DNA of 64,000 nt from the NCBI GenBank assembly GCA_905235805.1, contig CAJOMV010000028.1, forward strand, positions 1-64,000, in the 5' to 3' direction. Below are positions 35,826 through 43,835 of the stretch, in pieces. The notes beneath the pieces were generated by a model that was not told the origin of the DNA, made no database searches, and saw nothing but the letters and a program-made list of their open reading frames with translations. Source of the DNA: an uncultured Ruminiclostridium sp. Lineage in GTDB: Bacteria > Bacillota > Clostridia > Oscillospirales > Ruminococcaceae. A program made the position numbers and the translations under genes. Each line of letters starts with the position of its first letter. The stretch's first letter is position 1.

Positions 35826-36656
35826 TTATCTTCCCCTGCTTGCGGCAGGTTTCATTTTTACTTTGTGAGCTTTGGACTTGCTGTTGTATTTCAGGTACGT
35901 TTTCAGCACCCTTATACCGAGCCACAGTACGCAGCCGAGAGCCGCGCCTGTCCGCAGCTTCAGCGTCGCGTAAACGAATATATCGTCCTTCTCCGCCTCA
36001 AAATCCGCTTCTATGTTTATTTCCTTTATTTTCGCGTCGAAGTATGCGGTGAGCCATTCCTCCAGGGAATAGAACGCGGTGCAGAGCCCGCCGTATTTTA
36101 GCGCGGTCTTTCCGGCTTCGTCCGAGCCGACCACCCAGTCCACATACACATCTCTTATCCTGATCTTCTTAAAAAGCCTCTTTATGGGAGGAGAAGCGCT
36201 CCTCACATAGTCCATTATCATGTCAACGCTGATATTGAGCTTCTTCTTCGGCTTTTTGACCTTCTCCGCTTTGGGAGCCTTCCCGGGAACCGTGGTACTT
36301 TCACTCTCCGCTTGGTCATCGTGCTTCCTGTCTCCGGCAGCGGCAGGCTTCTCATCGGCGCTCTGTGCTGTCCCGGTCACGGAAGATGAGTCCGCCGCCC
36401 GTTTGTCCGGCTTGCTCCGTGCAGCCTTTTTTTGCTGCTTCTCCAGCTTTTTCCGTTCCTTCTCCGCTTTCTTCTTCTGTCTGCGCTTTCGCTTTTCGAG
36501 GGTCTTAGGATCTGTCGGAACTTTAACTATCGTGAAGCAGAGAATTTTAATCCGCACCTCCGGGTTTGCGTCATATATCGCAGTGACCGTCACGGAGACC
36601 GAAAGAATGAGTATCAGGATAAGCAGGATCGAACCGAAAATGATCCAACCGATCAT
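35826..36656 (-). CDS. DUF2953 protein (YtfI-like)
   Basis: 276 residues: an N-terminal membrane helix (about 3-26), a strand-rich segment, a long Lys/Glu/Ala-rich low-complexity stretch (about 50-135) and a C-terminal region with WVVGSDEAGKTALKYGGL that matches DUF2953. Function unknown. It is paired with the GerW gene just downstream (19-bp gap), as in Bacillus. The charged insertion is longer than I would expect and is probably disordered. Confidence 0.85.
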   Translation of the reverse strand: MIGWIIFGSILLILILILSVSVTVTAIYDANPEVRIKILCFTIVKVPTDPKTLEKRKRRQKKKAEKERKKLEKQQKKAARSKPDKRAADSSSVTGTAQSADEKPAAAGDRKHDDQAESESTTVPGKAPKAEKVKKPKKKLNISVDMIMDYVRSASPPIKRLFKKIRIRDVYVDWVVGSDEAGKTALKYGGLCTAFYSLEEWLTAYFDAKIKEINIEADFEAEKDDIFVYATLKLRTGAALGCVLWLGIRVLKTYLKYNSKSKAHKVKMKPAASRGR

Positions 36657-36677
36657 ATATCACATTACCTTTCGCAA

Positions 36678-37337
36678 TTATTCGTCATCGCCGCCGTCAT
36701 CATCGCTGTCCTCCGGCTCCGTGTCCGTGCCGTCGTATCCGGCATCGCTGTCATCGACAGTCTCGGGATATCCCAGCTCCTTCTCCTTCTCGAGCTCCGC
36801 GAGCTCGTCGAAATCGAGCTGACCGTCCTGGTCGGGCAGGGGAGGGAGCTCCTCTATCCTGCTGAGTCCGAAGCACCGCAGAAAGTTGTCCGTAGTACGG
36901 TAGGATATCGGCCGACCGGGTAAGTCGAGCCTTCCCGCCTCCTCGAGCAGTCCGCGCTCACAGAGGCTGTTCACCACGCTGCTGCTGTCGATGCCGCGCA
37001 CCTGCTCCACGAAGGACTTGGTGACCGGCTGGTTGTAGGCGATTATCGCAAGCACCTCCATTGCCGCCTGTGAAAGCGGCTGCTGACGCTTCGTCTCAAG
37101 AGCCTTCTTTATGTTCTCGGAGAATTCTCTCCGCGCGGCTATCTGAAAGCCGTTGTTTATCCGCAGTATCGTGAGCCCGCTCTCACGGACGTTGTACTGC
37201 CTTTCGAGGTGATCCACGAGCTTCACGGCGGTCTCCTCATCTATCCCAGAAGCCTCCGACAGCTTCTCAATGGATATCGGGTCGCCGTAAGCGAACATTA
37301 TCGCTTCTATAACGGCAATGCCTTCCGCGTAATTCAA
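36678..37337 (-). CDS. scpB: Segregation and condensation protein B
   Basis: 219 residues. ScpB forms the SMC-ScpA-ScpB condensin complex that organises chromosomes. Two winged-helix domains are visible: IEAIMFAYGDPISIEKL near the start and PLSQAAMEVLAIIAYNQPVTK with RGIDSSSVVNSL, plus GRPISYRTTDNFLR. An acidic tail follows. The start is a TTG at 37337 whose last two bases lie in the scpA TGA stop (TTGA), with AGGTGA upstream. It is translationally coupled to scpA. Confidence 0.95.
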   Translation of the reverse strand: MNYAEGIAVIEAIMFAYGDPISIEKLSEASGIDEETAVKLVDHLERQYNVRESGLTILRINNGFQIAARREFSENIKKALETKRQQPLSQAAMEVLAIIAYNQPVTKSFVEQVRGIDSSSVVNSLCERGLLEEAGRLDLPGRPISYRTTDNFLRCFGLSRIEELPPLPDQDGQLDFDELAELEKEKELGYPETVDDSDAGYDGTDTEPEDSDDDGGDDE

Positions 37338-38095
37338 TCCTCCGTCACCTCGCTTGTATCGGTATTATCGTCGTTTTCATTATCATAGGTCATCTCGTCG
37401 GACCTTCTGTCCGACATGACTATTGTCTCGCCGTCCTCGGAGAAATCAACTCTCCCGCGCTTTGAAAGCTCCAGCAGCGCAAGGAACACCGCCACCTGTG
37501 CGGACCGGGACTGCCCCTTGTACAGTGACCGCACGGAGATCTCCTCTCCCGAGCGCAGCTTCCGCAGCACGAACACGAGCTTCGTGAACACGCTGACATA
37601 AGACTGCTGCACTATCGGCTGTAGCACGAGCCTTGCGTCCTGTTTCAGCCTGCGGCTTTTTGTGCTGACTGCCGAATAATCCTCCAGCAGCTCATATCTG
37701 TCATGCCTGCCGCGGTACAGCTTGTCCACCGGAATGTCGAGCGGCTCCCTGACAAACACGGAATCGCCTATGTAGTGGCGTTTCAGACGTTCGGCGGCAC
37801 GCTTGCAAAGCGCGTATTCGATGAGCCGCCCGGACAGCTCCTTTTTCAGCTCCTCTACCTCCTGCTTCGGCAGGAGCTCGGCAGTCTTGATGTATATGAG
37901 GTGAGCCGCCATTTCGACAAACTCTCCCGCCACATCTATATCCGCCTGATGCAGCTTGTCGAGGTAGTCAAGGAACTGGTCGAGCAGTATGGATATCTCG
38001 ATGTCCCTGATATTGAGCTTATGCTTGCTGATAAGGTTCAGCATAAGGTCGAGGGGACCCTCGAAGATCTCGAGCTTGAAATTCAGTTCTTCCAT
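37334..38095 (-). CDS. scpA: Segregation and condensation protein A
   Basis: 253 residues, the kleisin subunit bridging SMC heads. Signatures: NFKLEIFEGPLDLMLNLI at the N-terminus, IDVAGEFVEMAAHLIYIK, and a C-terminal winged helix with VAVFLALLELSKRGRV. An acidic tail of about 25 residues ends the protein. It begins 1 bp after the M50 protease gene and overlaps scpB by 4 bp, so the three are one operon. This M50-scpA-scpB order is common in clostridia. Confidence 0.96.
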   Translation of the reverse strand: MEELNFKLEIFEGPLDLMLNLISKHKLNIRDIEISILLDQFLDYLDKLHQADIDVAGEFVEMAAHLIYIKTAELLPKQEVEELKKELSGRLIEYALCKRAAERLKRHYIGDSVFVREPLDIPVDKLYRGRHDRYELLEDYSAVSTKSRRLKQDARLVLQPIVQQSYVSVFTKLVFVLRKLRSGEEISVRSLYKGQSRSAQVAVFLALLELSKRGRVDFSEDGETIVMSDRRSDEMTYDNENDDNTDTSEVTED

Positions 38096-38096
38096 A

Positions 38097-38768
38097 TCAG
38101 CAGATAAACATTGTTATCAGGTCAAGGAAACCGTAGATAGCGTCCGCTATGAAGCTGAACGGTATAGAGAGTATGCCTGTGTACATAAGTATGAGCAGAC
38201 CTATCATGATGTACTGCTCATACTGCATCATTTTGAAGTAGTATTTCTCCGGCAGGAACGCCCACAGCACTCTCGAGCCGTCGAACGGCGGTATCGGCAG
38301 CAGGTTGAACACGCCGTTGTACAGGTCGATGTCGATTATAAGCTGGAGAGCGAGGATAATGTAATAAACCACGACATTTGTGCTGTAATCGAAGCTGACT
38401 ATCAGTATCTTTTCGATGATCAGGAATACCAGTGAGGAGAGAATGTTAGCGAGAGGACCTGCCGCAGCCGTGATAGCCATAGCTGCCTTTTCGCTCTTTA
38501 TGTTCCGGCAGCGTCTTGTATTCACCGGCACCGGCTTAGCCCAGCCCACCCTGAACAGCAGTATGCCGATAGTCCCGATAAGGTCGAGGTGCGCGAACGG
38601 GTTGAGCGTTATACGCCCCTGCCTTTCGGCGGTATCGTCCCCGAGCAGCTTCGCCGTGAGCGCGTGGGCGCTCTCGTGCAGAGGGAATACCACAAACAGC
38701 ATGACCAGTAAAGAGAAGGCGGTCAGTATGATAGTCAGGAGATTTCCCGACATGATTGCACTTAACAT
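38097..38768 (-). CDS. Site-2 protease family (M50) membrane metalloprotease
   Basis: 223 residues from ATG 38768, preceded by TGAGGT; the in-frame TTG at 38780 would include the ribosome site. Five or six helices. The zinc motif HExxH appears as HESAHALTA, and the second motif NLLPIPPFDGSR supplies the Asp ligand. The family cuts membrane-embedded substrates; members next to scpA (YpuF/YwhC-like) have no known substrate. First gene of the scp operon, with a promoter at 38829-38857. Confidence 0.92.
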   Translation of the reverse strand: MLSAIMSGNLLTIILTAFSLLVMLFVVFPLHESAHALTAKLLGDDTAERQGRITLNPFAHLDLIGTIGILLFRVGWAKPVPVNTRRCRNIKSEKAAMAITAAAGPLANILSSLVFLIIEKILIVSFDYSTNVVVYYIILALQLIIDIDLYNGVFNLLPIPPFDGSRVLWAFLPEKYYFKMMQYEQYIMIGLLILMYTGILSIPFSFIADAIYGFLDLITMFIC

Positions 38769-38828
38769 AAAAAACCTCAATTCTTTTGTTCTGTCTGTAA
38801 AAAACGCTTGACAGCAATATCTTTTTCT

Positions 38829-38857
38829 ATTATACTATATATTACAATATTTTGCAA
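38829..38857 (-). promoter_or_regulatory. Promoter of the M50-scpAB operon
   Basis: On the minus strand: TTGCAA (38857-38852), 17 bp, TATAAT (38834-38829). Another instance of the TTGCAA -35 box. Confidence 0.82.
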
Positions 38858-38949
38858 GTGTTTTTTTCATTTATGCTAAATATAGTGGAGCGGTTTTAGT
38901 CATAATTTCCCGTTTTTACGGAATTTTTTGTAAAATTTCAAAAAAACAC

Positions 38950-38978
38950 TTGACAAATCATGTATTATCTGCTAAAAT
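38950..38978 (+). promoter_or_regulatory. rpmB promoter
   Basis: TTGACA (38950-38955), 17 bp, TAAAAT (38973-38978), divergent from the scp promoter. The 92 bp between the two promoters is AT-rich with only a weak hairpin. Confidence 0.85.
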
Positions 38979-39030
38979 ATCAAGGTATTGAATTATATCT
39001 AAGCGCAAATCGTAAGGAGGTGCTTGACCC

Positions 39031-39219
39031 ATGGCAAAATGTGAGATCTGCGGCAAGGGTGTCACTTTCGGTATCGCGGTTTCCCATTCACACAGACGTA
39101 CCAACAGAACCTTCAAGCCTAACGTACAGAAGGTAAAGGCTCTCGTGAACGGAACACCGTGCAGAGTAAATGTATGCACAAGATGCCTGCGTTCGGGTAA
39201 GGTACAGCGCGCTCAGTAA
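39031..39219 (+). CDS. rpmB: Large ribosomal subunit protein bL28
   Basis: 62 residues, normal length. [10 protein letters not shown] and CTRCLRSGK give the four cysteines of the zinc-binding (C+) form; [15 protein letters not shown] is the rRNA-binding signature. AAGGAGG lies 10 bases before ATG 39031. Monocistronic between a strong promoter and a terminator. Organisms with a C+ form often also carry a zinc-free paralogue under Zur control; none is seen here. Confidence 0.98.
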   Translation: MAKCEICGKGVTFGIAVSHSHRRTNRTFKPNVQKVKALVNGTPCRVNVCTRCLRSGKVQRAQ

Positions 39220-39264
39220 GCGTATGACCCGGACAGATGACACAAACTGAACAAGACAGCATAA

Positions 39265-39295
39265 CCCCTCTGGTTCCAGAGGGGAGTTTGTTTTT
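39265..39295 (+). terminator. rpmB terminator
   Basis: CCCCTCTGG (39265-39273), TT, CCAGAGGGG (39276-39284), then AGTTTGTTTTT. The stem would open to a GGTTCC loop. Confidence 0.88.
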
Positions 39296-39312
39296 ACGGA
39301 GGGAGCGGCGCA

Positions 39313-40164
39313 ATGCAGAAAAGCATAGAGGAGCGTGCAAAGGAGGTAATGCACCTGTCGGGCTTTACCGGGGATATCACGCGCTCACGGATAGAACACA
39401 GGCTCCGGCTCGCTGATATGTGGAAGATATTCTACGGCAGCAGGATACTTGAGATAGGATGCGGGCAGGGCGAGACTACCGCGGCGCTGGCGTATGCGGT
39501 GGGAGAGGGCGGCTTTGTGTACGCCATAGACCTTGCCGATGAGAACTACGGCTCTCCCGAAAATCTCGGCACCGCTAGAGAGCGGCTCATGTTTTCGCAT
39601 TTCGGAGGCCGCATCAATATAGACCTCGGAGTTAATGTACTGAATGACTCGTTTGATTTTGAGCCAAATTCCTTCGGTTATGTGGTGCTGTCCCATTGTC
39701 TGTGGTATCTTTCCTCGCAGGAGGAGCTAAGAGATATCCTCTTCAAGGCGCGAAAATGGGCGCCCCGTCTCTGCATAGCGGAGTGGGACCCGCGCGTCAC
39801 AGCAATGGGACAATACCAGCACTTCATGTCCGCCAACATACAGGCGATATGCGAATCCTACCACATCTCCGATCATTTCAACATCAAGACCATGTTTTAC
39901 CCTCACGAGATAGAGAACGCGATGCTCGCCTGCGGCTGGGATATCACCTCGGAGGACACTCTGGAGGCGTACGAATGTCAGGACGCGCTGTGGGAGATAG
40001 ACATAGTGAAGGAGATGTTCCCGCGGAAGATAAGCGAGCAGAAGAATATGCCGGTGAAGCTGAAACGCCTGCTGCTGTCGCAGATATATTCCCTCGGAGA
40101 CGCGGAGGCGGCAGAACCGCTGCCGGTTTTCGCGGCAACGGCTGAAAGGAGCGGAGAGATATGA
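39313..40164 (+). CDS. SAM-dependent class I methyltransferase
   Basis: 283 residues. Motif I ILEIGCGQGETTAALA (residues about 39-54), the acidic end of strand 2 in VYAIDLADEN, and post-motif FGYVVLSHCLWYLSS are typical of Rossmann methyltransferases. The rest is not specific enough to give a substrate; it is not PrmC, although prfA lies 320 bp downstream (no NPPY motif). A GGAGGGAGCGG site precedes ATG 39313, immediately after the rpmB terminator. It overlaps the next small gene by 4 bp (ATGA). Confidence 0.88.
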   Translation: MQKSIEERAKEVMHLSGFTGDITRSRIEHRLRLADMWKIFYGSRILEIGCGQGETTAALAYAVGEGGFVYAIDLADENYGSPENLGTARERLMFSHFGGRINIDLGVNVLNDSFDFEPNSFGYVVLSHCLWYLSSQEELRDILFKARKWAPRLCIAEWDPRVTAMGQYQHFMSANIQAICESYHISDHFNIKTMFYPHEIENAMLACGWDITSEDTLEAYECQDALWEIDIVKEMFPRKISEQKNMPVKLKRLLLSQIYSLGDAEAAEPLPVFAATAERSGEI

Positions 40165-40418
40165 GAGATCCACGAGTGAACAGAATTATCGGATATGTAA
40201 TTTTTTTCATTGCTTGCGGCTTTATGATAGCCGGCACTGTTAGCGGCGGTGTTTTTATGGCAGTCTTCTATGTATTGGGAGGCTTATTTGCCTTAGTATC
40301 AGTGGTGTGGATGGTGATGAAAGTCCGCTGTCCTCATTGCGGCGCATTGCTGTATCTGAAGCTGTATAATATCGACAGGTGTCCGCAGTGCGGAAAAAGT
40401 ACCGATCCGAACGCCTGA
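40161..40418 (+). CDS. Small two-helix membrane protein with zinc ribbon
   Basis: 85 residues: two membrane helices (about 10-30 and 33-52) followed by a cytosolic zinc ribbon, CPHCG (56-60) and CPQCG (74-78). No family assigned. Its ATG overlaps the methyltransferase stop, so the two are coupled. Such ribbon-tail membrane proteins are common in Firmicutes and usually unstudied. Confidence 0.75.
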   Translation: MRDPRVNRIIGYVIFFIACGFMIAGTVSGGVFMAVFYVLGGLFALVSVVWMVMKVRCPHCGALLYLKLYNIDRCPQCGKSTDPNA

Positions 40419-40433
40419 AATATGTGAAAAAAC

Positions 40434-40462
40434 TTGCAATATAAAAAATATTATGGTATAAT
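40434..40462 (+). promoter_or_regulatory. Promoter of the prfA operon
   Basis: TTGCAA (40434-40439), 17 bp, TATAAT (40457-40462), with ATGG before the -10 as in the DUF1015 promoter. 23 bases before the prfA start, so the leader is very short. Confidence 0.85.
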
Positions 40463-40484
40463 ATAAAGATACGGGGGTGAGCCT

Positions 40485-41558
40485 ATGACCGAAAAGCTGA
40501 ACGAAGCGGAAAAGCGTTATGAGGAGATAAGCGGGAAGCTGTCCGACCCGGAGACGGTCGCGGATCAGGAGCAGTACAGAAAGCTTATGAAGGAATATAA
40601 GAGTCTCACCCCGCTGGTAGAGAAGTTCCGGGAGTATAAGAAAGCCCGGTCCGACCTTTCCGAAGCGAAGGAAATGCTTTCCGCCGGCGGCTCCGACCGG
40701 GAACTCCGTGAAATGGCGCAGCTCCAGTATGACGAGAGCGAGGCTCTGATAGCGAAATATACCGAGGAGCTGAAAATAATGCTTCTCCCGAAGGACCCGG
40801 ACGATGACAGGAGCGTAATAATCGAGATAAGAGCGGGAGTAGGCGGCGAGGAAGCTGCATTGTTCGCGAATTCGCTGTACAGAATGTACACCATGTACGC
40901 CCAGTCGAAGGGCTGGAAGACCGAAGTGATAGACTCAAACCCCACCGAGCTCGGCGGCTTCAAGGAGATAAGCTTCTCCGTGGAGGGCGAGGGTGTCTAC
41001 GCGAAGCTCAAATACGAGAGCGGCGCGCACAGGGTTCAGAGGGTCCCGGAGACTGAGGCACAGGGACGCATACAGACCTCCGCGGTCACAGTGGCGGTGC
41101 TGCCGGAGCCTGAGGCTGTCGATGTGGAGATAAACCCCGCCGATCTCGAATATCAGACCTACCGTTCGAGCGGAGCGGGCGGTCAGCACATCAACAAGAC
41201 CGAGTCCGCCATACGCATAATCCACAAGCCTACGGGAACCATAGTAGAGTGCCAGGAGGAGCGCAGCCAGTACAAGAACAAGGATAAGGCGATGAAAATG
41301 CTCTATACCAAGCTCTATGAGGCGAAGCTGAATGAGCAGACCGGCAAGAGGGCTGCCGAGCGAAAGATACAGGTCGGCTCGGGAGACCGTTCCGAGCGCA
41401 TAAGGACATACAATTTCCCACAGAGCCGCGTCACCGACCACCGCATAGGGCTCACGCTCTACAAGCTTGAGCAGTTCATGAACGGAGCCTGCGACGAGGT
41501 ATTCGAGGCGCTTGCCATAGCCGATACGGCTGCAAAGCTTGCCGGCAGTCAGGACTGA
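40485..41558 (+). CDS. prfA: Peptide chain release factor 1
   Basis: 357 residues; it ends translation at UAA and UAG. The PxT anticodon-like tripeptide is in RVPETEAQGR and the peptidyl-hydrolase GGQ motif is in SSGAGGQHINKTESA. The absence of the RF2 SPF tripeptide and of a frameshift site separates it from RF2. GGGGGTGA precedes ATG 40485. It heads a run of housekeeping genes (tsaC, coaE, lytic transglycosylase, M18 peptidase); prmC, its usual methylating partner, is not adjacent. Confidence 0.97.
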   Translation: MTEKLNEAEKRYEEISGKLSDPETVADQEQYRKLMKEYKSLTPLVEKFREYKKARSDLSEAKEMLSAGGSDRELREMAQLQYDESEALIAKYTEELKIMLLPKDPDDDRSVIIEIRAGVGGEEAALFANSLYRMYTMYAQSKGWKTEVIDSNPTELGGFKEISFSVEGEGVYAKLKYESGAHRVQRVPETEAQGRIQTSAVTVAVLPEPEAVDVEINPADLEYQTYRSSGAGGQHINKTESAIRIIHKPTGTIVECQEERSQYKNKDKAMKMLYTKLYEAKLNEQTGKRAAERKIQVGSGDRSERIRTYNFPQSRVTDHRIGLTLYKLEQFMNGACDEVFEALAIADTAAKLAGSQD

Positions 41559-41579
41559 ACAGAGAGACAAGAGGACAAA

Positions 41580-42614
41580 ATGGAAACAAAACTCGCAAAT
41601 GCGGGAGACGATATACTTGACGAAGCCGCGGAAATACTGAAAAGCGGCGGAATAGCGGCTATACCTACCGAGACGGTGTACGGGCTCGCTGCGAACGCCT
41701 ACGACGTGAACGCCGTACGCGCTGTTTTCCGCGCAAAGGGCAGACCGCAGGACAACCCGCTGATACTGCATATCTGTTCCGTGGAGATGCTGTATGATAT
41801 AGCGGAGACGGTGCAGACGCTGGCGCTGAAGCTCGCGGAGAGCTTCTGGCCGGGACCGCTTACAATGATATTCCCGAGAAAGCCTCATGTTCCCGCGGAG
41901 ACCTGCGGCGGACTGACCACAGCGGCGGTGAGAATGCCGAACAACAGGTTCACACTGAAGCTGATAGAGCGCTGCGGCTTTCCGATAGCGGCGCCCTCCG
42001 CGAATACCTCCGGGCTCCCGAGCCCGACGAGTGCCCGCCACGTTTTCGAGGATATGAACGGGAAGATACCGCTGATAATCGACGGCGGTGAGTGCAGATA
42101 CGGCGTGGAGAGCACAGTGATATGCTTCGAGAACGAGGACACCGTGCGTATACTGCGCCCCGGTGCTGTCACACCCGAGATGCTGCGGGAATTCTGCCAT
42201 GTCAATATAGATGGCGGCGTCCTTGAAAAGCTTGCTCCCGACGCGAAGGTCATTTCCCCGGGAATGAAATACAAGCATTATTCCCCGAAGGCGGAAGTAT
42301 ATATACTGAAGGGGAGCACTGAAAGCGACGAAAATTACCTGTCCGCGAAAGACGGCGTGAAAACGGGATTTCTCGGCTTCGGTGACGAGAAGCTCACCGG
42401 AGATATCGTAAGGTTCCCCTACGGCGCGTCGGCGGAGGAGCAGGCGGAGAAGCTTTTCTCGAGCCTGCGTGAAGCGGACGCGGCAGGCTGCACAGAGGTA
42501 TATGTGAGAATGCCCGACACATCGGGGATAGGGCTTGCGGTGTACAACAGGCTGCTGCGCGCGGCGGGATTTCGTATCATAGACGCTGACGGAGGCTCCG
42601 ATGCTGTACATTAA
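41580..42614 (+). CDS. tsaC: Threonylcarbamoyl-AMP synthase (Sua5 type)
   Basis: 344 residues, the long Sua5/YwlC form with both the YrdC-like catalytic domain (about 1-205; GIAAIPTETVYGLAANA, FRAKGRPQDNPL, SANTSGLPSPT) and the C-terminal Sua5 domain (about 225-344). It makes threonylcarbamoyl-AMP from Thr, bicarbonate and ATP for the t6A37 modification of ANN-decoding tRNAs. AGAGGA precedes the start. Placement after prfA is a common bacterial arrangement. It overlaps coaE by 14 bp. Confidence 0.96.
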   Translation: METKLANAGDDILDEAAEILKSGGIAAIPTETVYGLAANAYDVNAVRAVFRAKGRPQDNPLILHICSVEMLYDIAETVQTLALKLAESFWPGPLTMIFPRKPHVPAETCGGLTTAAVRMPNNRFTLKLIERCGFPIAAPSANTSGLPSPTSARHVFEDMNGKIPLIIDGGECRYGVESTVICFENEDTVRILRPGAVTPEMLREFCHVNIDGGVLEKLAPDAKVISPGMKYKHYSPKAEVYILKGSTESDENYLSAKDGVKTGFLGFGDEKLTGDIVRFPYGASAEEQAEKLFSSLREADAAGCTEVYVRMPDTSGIGLAVYNRLLRAAGFRIIDADGGSDAVH

Positions 42615-43230
42615 CGACAAAATTTACATAACGGGACTCACGGGAATGTCCGGGGCAGGAAAGACAACAGCCTGCCGTGTGTTCGCTGAAAACGGCTTTG
42701 CGGTGATAGACTGCGATAACGTGGCAAGGCGGGTCGTCGAAAAGGGCAGACCCGCGCTGCGGGACATTGCCGGGCATTTCACGGAGGATATCCTGACCGC
42801 CGACGGCGAGCTTGACCGCGGAAAGCTGGGCGGTATTGTGTTCGGAGACCGTGAAAAGCTCGATACGTTGAACGATATCATTTATCCGTATATCACATAC
42901 TTTATTGTGGATAAAATGACACAACTCGAGAAAAACGGCTCGGAGCTTATATTGCTGGACGCGCCTACACTGTTTGAGAGCGGTGCCGATAAGCTGTGCG
43001 ACGTGATAGTGAGTGTAACGGCGGACAGAGCCTCCTGCGCCGAACGAATAATGTCGCGTGACGGACTGACGGCGGAGCAGGCGGAAAATCGCCTCTCTTC
43101 ACAGCATGACGCGGGATTTTACAGGGAGCGCTCGGACTACTGCGCGGAGAACACCGGCACTGCGGAGGAATTTTCCGCGAAGATAGCCGATATTGCCCGC
43201 AGTATAGCTTCGGGACGCAGAGGAGATTGA
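42601..43230 (+). CDS. coaE: Dephospho-CoA kinase
   Basis: 209 residues. It performs the last step of CoA synthesis, phosphorylating the 3'-hydroxyl of dephospho-CoA. Walker A TGMSGAGKTT (about 13-22), the VIDCDNVARRVVEKG substrate region and LLDAPTLFESG are typical. ATG 42601 with GGAGG just upstream lies inside the end of tsaC. The downstream TTG-start lytic transglycosylase gene follows by 1 bp. Confidence 0.95.
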   Translation: MLYINDKIYITGLTGMSGAGKTTACRVFAENGFAVIDCDNVARRVVEKGRPALRDIAGHFTEDILTADGELDRGKLGGIVFGDREKLDTLNDIIYPYITYFIVDKMTQLEKNGSELILLDAPTLFESGADKLCDVIVSVTADRASCAERIMSRDGLTAEQAENRLSSQHDAGFYRERSDYCAENTGTAEEFSAKIADIARSIASGRRGD

Positions 43231-43231
43231 T

Positions 43232-43834
43232 TTGAGCAGAAGAAGGAAAAGGCTCACAGCGGCAGTTATCGTCGTTGTTATCGTGGTGATCGCCGCGGTA
43301 GCGATAGCCCTGACAGTGCTCGGCAAGGAGACCAGACGGCGCGTATTGTTCGCGACCCACCCGATACAGTACGCGGAGTATGTGGAGGAATACTCTGCCG
43401 AGTACGGTCTGGATAAGTACCTGCTCTATGCCTTCATCAAGACGGAAAGCGGATTTGACCCAGACGCCGTTTCGGATACGGGAGCAAGAGGACTCATGCA
43501 ACTCATGGAAACTACCTTCGACTGGGTGAAATTCCGTCTCGGGGATGGGGATGAGGTCGTATATGACGATATGTTCGACCCGGAAATGAATATCCGCTAC
43601 GGGGCATATCTGGTCAGCTACCTGCTCGGGCGTTTCGGCAGCACCGACACAGCCGCCGCCGCGTATTTCTCGGGAGTGGGCGAGGTGAGCGGCTGGCTTG
43701 AGAACAGCGAGTATTCCGAGGACGGAGTACATCTCGATAAAATACCGAGCAGAAACTGCGCACATTATGTAAGTAAAATACAAAACGCGCTGAGCGTCTA
43801 TACAGAGCTTTACGCGGAAGAAAGGACGGACTGA
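43232..43834 (+). CDS. Membrane-anchored lytic transglycosylase (SLT domain)
   Basis: 200 residues from TTG 43232, with AGGAG 6 bases upstream. A basic start and one helix (about 9-30) anchor an extracytoplasmic SLT domain: AFIKTESGFDPDAVS with the catalytic Glu, GARGLMQLM, and NIRYGAYLVSYLLGRF. It cleaves the MurNAc-GlcNAc bond of peptidoglycan. It resembles YjbJ/Slt-like proteins of Firmicutes. It sits between coaE and an M18 peptidase with 1-bp gaps on both sides. Confidence 0.93.
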   Translation: MSRRRKRLTAAVIVVVIVVIAAVAIALTVLGKETRRRVLFATHPIQYAEYVEEYSAEYGLDKYLLYAFIKTESGFDPDAVSDTGARGLMQLMETTFDWVKFRLGDGDEVVYDDMFDPEMNIRYGAYLVSYLLGRFGSTDTAAAAYFSGVGEVSGWLENSEYSEDGVHLDKIPSRNCAHYVSKIQNALSVYTELYAEERTD

Positions 43835-43835
43835 T

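Noticed and set aside
39313-40164. prmC, the release-factor methyltransferase
   Set aside because: It is near prfA but lacks the NPPY catalytic motif; only a general SAM fold can be supported.
40935-42620. 561-residue minus-strand ORF opposite prfA and tsaC
   Set aside because: It is antisense to two certain genes, has no ribosome site, and its Arg/Tyr/Val/Leu-rich composition is that of a reverse-frame shadow.
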